From NCBI RefSeq assembly GCF_001244995.1, contig NZ_LN869529.1, forward strand, positions 2,188,957-2,252,956: a stretch of DNA of 64,000 nt, given 5' to 3'. Numbering within the stretch: the first letter of the stretch is position 1; every line of letters begins with the position of its first letter. Below, piece after piece: positions 58,482-64,000 of this stretch. The DNA comes from Intestinimonas massiliensis (ex Afouda et al. 2020) (lineage in GTDB: Bacteria; Bacillota; Clostridia; Oscillospirales; Oscillospiraceae). The notes below the pieces were generated by a model. It was not told where the DNA came from, did not search any database, and saw only the letters and a program-made list of their open reading frames with translations. The position numbers and the translations under genes were made by a program.

Positions 58482-59291
58482 TCACAGCAGTTGGATGACC
58501 GCGGCCTGGCTGCCCCGCCGGCCCTGGGTGGCCCGGTGGGACCAGTATTTCTCCGGGTGGCAGGCGGTGCAGTCGGGAGAGATGTCGATGTGCTCCTCCA
58601 GCAGTCCCGCCCGCTTGAGCCGCATGGCGTTGAGGCCCTTCAGATCCACCTTGAACCTGCCCCCCTCGATGGGCTCGATGTAGGGGGTAGCGCATACGCC
58701 CAGGGCCTTGGTCATAGCGTTGGGCACATCCTCGTGGGTCTCGAAGCAGCACTTGGCGATGCCGGGACCGATGGCGGCCCGGATGTCCTCCGGTCGGGAG
58801 CCGTAAAAGCCCATCTTTTCCACCGCCCGCTGGGCGATGCCCAACGCGGTGCCCCGCCAGCCCGCGTGGCAGGCCGCCGCCACCCGGCGCACCGGGTCGT
58901 AGAGCAGGATGGGCAGGCAGTCGGCCCCGAAGATTACCAGGGACACCCCCGGCAGGTCGGTGACCAGGCCGTCCGCCTCATACCCCTCCGGGTCATAGAG
59001 GTCCCGCTTCCGGTCGGCGGAGGTGACCGGGCGCACCACGTCTCCGTGGACCTGGTTGGACATGGCCACCTGGGTCAGGTCCGCCCCTGCGGCCTGGAAG
59101 AACCGCCGGTAATTTTCCCGGACACAGTCCGGGTCGTCCCCCCGGGTGGAGCCCAGGTTCAGGCTGGCATAGATGCCGGTGGACACCCCGCCCAGCCGGG
59201 TGGAAAAGGCATGGACTGCCCCGCCGGCCCCGGCGATGCCCTGGGAATAGGTAACGGTCACTCCGTTTTTCGTGGTCTCAGCAAAGCTCAT
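58482..59291 (-). CDS. pgeF: Peptidoglycan editing factor PgeF (YfiH/laccase-domain family)
   Basis: The 269-residue protein has the copper-oxidoreductase-like domain with the metal-site motifs SNQVHGD (about 81), ADCLPILLYD and CHAGWRGTALGIA, and the ending CTACHPEKYWSHRATQGRRGSQAAVIQL. In Escherichia coli PgeF keeps L-serine out of the first position of the peptidoglycan stem peptide; other members are purine nucleoside phosphorylases and adenosine deaminases, which would fit its purL operon. AGAGGGG precedes the ATG. Confidence 0.92.
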   Translation of the reverse strand: MSFAETTKNGVTVTYSQGIAGAGGAVHAFSTRLGGVSTGIYASLNLGSTRGDDPDCVRENYRRFFQAAGADLTQVAMSNQVHGDVVRPVTSADRKRDLYDPEGYEADGLVTDLPGVSLVIFGADCLPILLYDPVRRVAAACHAGWRGTALGIAQRAVEKMGFYGSRPEDIRAAIGPGIAKCCFETHEDVPNAMTKALGVCATPYIEPIEGGRFKVDLKGLNAMRLKRAGLLEEHIDISPDCTACHPEKYWSHRATQGRRGSQAAVIQLL

Positions 59292-59312
59292 ACATACCCC
59301 TCTAGCAGGAGA

Positions 59313-59345
59313 ATACGGGTCCCCACGGCGCGCGGGGACCCGTAT
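59313..59345 (-). terminator. Terminator of secA
   Basis: ATACGGGTCCCC pairs with GGGGACCCGTAT around a 9-base loop, 8 bases after the secA stop. The T-run is short (TTCTCC), so read-through into pgeF is possible. Confidence 0.7.
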
Positions 59346-59353
59346 CTTTGTTT

Positions 59354-62110
<2,757 letters not shown>

Positions 62111-62180
62111 ATCTGATCGTACACCTTTCTTATTTCCACACGGGCCCGGCCCGTTTTTGAGCATTCCACAGGTAGGTGGT

Positions 62181-62186
62181 ATTATA
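62181..62186 (-). promoter_or_regulatory. Extended -10 promoter of secA
   Basis: TATAAT preceded by TGA (TGn) on the minus strand, with only a T-rich -35 region. The leader is about 65 bases. Confidence 0.55.
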
Positions 62187-62276
62187 TCACAACGGGTGCG
62201 AATAAAAAAGGGGAAATTGTGAACAAATACGGGCTTTCCCGCCCCCGCAGAGCCGCTCAAAAAAGCGGCGGACGGC

Positions 62277-62304
62277 TTGCTTTCCCCGCGGGCCGTGCTA
62301 TAAT
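62277..62304 (+). promoter_or_regulatory. Promoter of the 2-hydroxyacid dehydrogenase gene
   Basis: A -35 TTGCTT (62277-62282) and a perfect -10 TATAAT (62299-62304) are separated by 16 bases. Confidence 0.65.
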
Positions 62305-62359
62305 TGGAGCATAGAAAACAGCCCTGACGGACAAACATCAACAAGGAGGCCGTTCCCCT

Positions 62360-63307
62360 ATGAAAATCGTCCTGCTGGAATCCCTGGGCGTTCCGGAAGA
62401 GGTCCTGAACGCCTGCGCCAAGCCCCTGACCGACGCGGGGCACACCTTCGTCGCCTATCCCAGGGACACCGATCCCCAGGTGCAGATCGCCCGCGCCGGG
62501 GACGCCGACGTCATCATGATCGCCAACATGCCCCTGAGGGGGGAGGTCATCGCCGCCTGCCCCAACCTGAAGTACATCGACGTGGCCTTTACCGGCGTGG
62601 ACCACGTGGACCTGGAGGCCGCCCGGGCCAAAGGGGTCCGGGTCTCCAACGCGGCGGGCTACTCAACGGAGGCGGTGGCCGAGCTGAGTCTGGGCCTGAT
62701 GCTCTCCCTGCTGCGCAACGTGCCTCAGGTGGAGTCCCGCTGCCGCTCCGGCCAGACCAAGGACGGCCTGGTGGGGGTGGAGCTCCGGGGCAAGACGGTG
62801 GGCATCGTGGGTGTCGGAGCCATCGGCCTCCGGACCGCCGAGCTGTGCCATGCCTTCGGGTGCCGGGTGCTGGGCTATAAGCGCCATGTGAGGGGGGACG
62901 AGCCCGCCTTTGTCTCCTTCGTCTCCCTGGATGAGCTGCTGGCCCAGTCGGACATCGTCTCGCTCCACTGCCCTCTGAACGACGACTCCCGGGGCCTCAT
63001 CGGCCGGGAGAACATCGCCAAGATGAAGCGGGGGGCCTATGTCATCAACGCCGCCCGCGGCCCGGTGGTGGACTCCCAGGCCCTGGCCGACGCGCTGAAC
63101 AGCGGCTACCTGGCGGGCGCGGGCATCGACGTGTTCGAGGCCGAGCCTCCGCTGGATACCGCTCATCCCCTGCTCCACAGCAAGAACACCATCGTCACCC
63201 CCCATGTGGCCTTCGCCTCCGCCGAGTCCATGGAGGCCCGCTGCCGGATCGTCTTTGACAACATCCGGCAGTGGCTGGCCGGCGAGCCGGCCAACGTCGT
63301 CCTGTAA
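62360..63307 (+). CDS. D-isomer-specific 2-hydroxyacid dehydrogenase (NAD-dependent)
   Basis: The 315-residue dehydrogenase converts a 2-oxoacid to a D-2-hydroxyacid or the reverse. The NAD site is [16 protein letters not shown] (about 147-162). The catalytic arginine lies in [10 protein letters not shown], the glutamate in [11 protein letters not shown] and the histidine in VTPHVAF. Hydroxypyruvate/glyoxylate reductase, D-lactate dehydrogenase and related roles are all possible. ACAAGGAGG precedes the ATG. It is monocistronic, with its own promoter and terminator. Confidence 0.93.
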   Translation: MKIVLLESLGVPEEVLNACAKPLTDAGHTFVAYPRDTDPQVQIARAGDADVIMIANMPLRGEVIAACPNLKYIDVAFTGVDHVDLEAARAKGVRVSNAAGYSTEAVAELSLGLMLSLLRNVPQVESRCRSGQTKDGLVGVELRGKTVGIVGVGAIGLRTAELCHAFGCRVLGYKRHVRGDEPAFVSFVSLDELLAQSDIVSLHCPLNDDSRGLIGRENIAKMKRGAYVINAARGPVVDSQALADALNSGYLAGAGIDVFEAEPPLDTAHPLLHSKNTIVTPHVAFASAESMEARCRIVFDNIRQWLAGEPANVVL

Positions 63308-63326
63308 GTCCGTCCGGCTCTCAGCG

Positions 63327-63356
63327 GGACCGGCCCTTTGGGGGCCGGTCCTTTTT
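63327..63356 (+). terminator. Terminator of the 2-hydroxyacid dehydrogenase gene
   Basis: GGACCGGCCC pairs with GGGCCGGTCC around a 5-base loop, followed by TTTTT. Confidence 0.9.
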
Positions 63357-63404
63357 GTCCTCCGCCCCAATGGTGACAAAACGGTCTCAATTCCAATTTC
63401 CCGG

Positions 63405-63433
63405 TTTACGGCGCCGGCTTGGGATGTTAAAAT
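63405..63433 (+). promoter_or_regulatory. Promoter of the DUF3298-type lipoprotein gene
   Basis: A -35 TTTACG (63405-63410) and a -10 TAAAAT (63428-63433) are separated by 17 bases. Confidence 0.7.
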
Positions 63434-63482
63434 AGAGCAGAACCGTTTGACATAAATCCGCCTTTTTCGAAGGAGGTCTCCC

Positions 63483-64000
63483 ATGCGTATCCGAATCCTT
63501 CCCGCCGTTCTGGCTCTGACCCTGGTCCTGTGTGCCTGCTCGCCCGCCCCGGCGGAATCCACGCCTGCCCCCACGCCCACGCCGTCCCCCACCCCTTCCG
63601 AGAGCCTGCCCGCCCCCACGCCTGGGGAGCTGACCTGGACCGATCAGGTGTTTCAAAAGACCTGGACCACGGAAGACGGCGTCCAGCTCATGACCGCCCG
63701 GTATGTGCTGCCCGCCGCCGAGCACCCGGAGAACGATCCGGCCTGGGCCATCATCACCGAGTATTTCAAGGGGCAGGGGGAAGCCTATCTGGAGCAGGCT
63801 GAGGACACTGCCGGCTTTGCCGAGGGCGACTACGACATCGCCCAAGCCTCCAACTACGACTTCAGCCCCTACGCCGAGGAGGCCTCCTACACCGTCACCT
63901 ACCAGAACGACAGCGTGGTCAGCTTTGTCCGCTCCTACTATTCCAACTTCGGCGCGGCCTACCCCACCGTCCTCCAGCTCTCCGAGCAGTTCAATCGGTA
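63483..64000 (+). CDS. Lipoprotein with a DUF3298/RsiV-type domain, cut by the window edge
   Basis: The first 172 residues are visible. A lipoprotein signal peptide (MRIRILPAVLALTLVLCAC) ends at a cysteine near residue 19 and is followed by a Thr/Pro tether of about 25 residues. The rest (LMTARYVLPAAEHPENDPAW, SPYAEEASYTVTYQNDSVVSFVRSY segment near 130-155) fits the DUF4163/DUF3298 family of extracytoplasmic domains, also seen in anti-sigma factor RsiV. Ligand and role are unknown. AAGGAGG precedes the ATG. The frame is still open at base 64000. Confidence 0.82.
   Translation, partial: MRIRILPAVLALTLVLCACSPAPAESTPAPTPTPSPTPSESLPAPTPGELTWTDQVFQKTWTTEDGVQLMTARYVLPAAEHPENDPAWAIITEYFKGQGEAYLEQAEDTAGFAEGDYDIAQASNYDFSPYAEEASYTVTYQNDSVVSFVRSYYSNFGAAYPTVLQLSEQFNR

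Overview
This window reads as ordinary chromosome of a GC-rich, spore-forming, anaerobic Gram-positive gut bacterium of the Oscillospirales type (Flavonifractor / Lawsonibacter / Intestinimonas-like). The placement is inferred, not proven. It rests on strong Shine-Dalgarno sites, consensus sigma-A promoters, a pyruvate:ferredoxin oxidoreductase, SpoIID, three S-layer-homology (SLH) surface proteins, a short-chain CoA-transferase and an archaeal-Mbh-ordered cation antiporter. I saw no rRNA, CRISPR array, insertion sequence or prophage. The high GC content makes many long antisense open frames, which I left out.

Layout. 1-9.7 kb: start of the pyruvate:ferredoxin oxidoreductase gene (minus), then comM-thiI-cinA (plus), a WG-repeat/SLH protein, a D-cysteine desulfhydrase-like enzyme, a small XRE regulator divergent from a 49-residue protein, and ychF. 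9.7-14.6 kb: a cobalamin-riboswitch-controlled 1346-residue surface protein with transcobalamin-like parts and SLH anchors, followed by a small unknown gene. 14.6-23.9 kb: a ten-gene membrane operon with the gene order of archaeal Mbh subunits A-H but no hydrogenase module, and with four antiporter-like subunits. 24.1-29.2 kb: a complete branched-chain amino acid type ABC importer. 29.3-36.3 kb: an RCC1-repeat/SLH protein, an NCS2 nucleobase permease, a crotonase/CoA-transferase cassette and SpoIID. 36.5-41.8 kb: citrate synthase, a DUF308 protein, an acetyltransferase with a VanS-like kinase, a ferredoxin and a phosphatase. 41.9-46.4 kb: a MarR-controlled heterodimeric ABC exporter. 46.5-49.1 kb: a TetM/EF-G-like GTPase fused to a YacP/Rae1-type nuclease domain. 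49.4-53.1 kb: small proteins, a peroxiredoxin, three tRNAs, a VanR-like regulator without an adjacent kinase, and a small membrane protein. 53.2-64 kb: purL, an orphan peptide-binding lipoprotein, pgeF, secA, a 2-hydroxyacid dehydrogenase and the start of a lipoprotein.

How the parts may work together. Pyruvate oxidation to reduced ferredoxin, the small ferredoxin and the large antiporter fit an anaerobe that couples redox and ion gradients; a shared palindromic site upstream of both the oxidoreductase and the antiporter hints at joint control. The VanS-like kinase and VanR-like regulator lie about 12 kb apart and may be one split two-component system; 11-bp-periodic repeats next to the regulator look like its binding sites. 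The two observations most worth following are the GTPase-nuclease fusion (46479-49148) and the riboswitch-controlled, S-layer-anchored transcobalamin-like protein (10118-14600).
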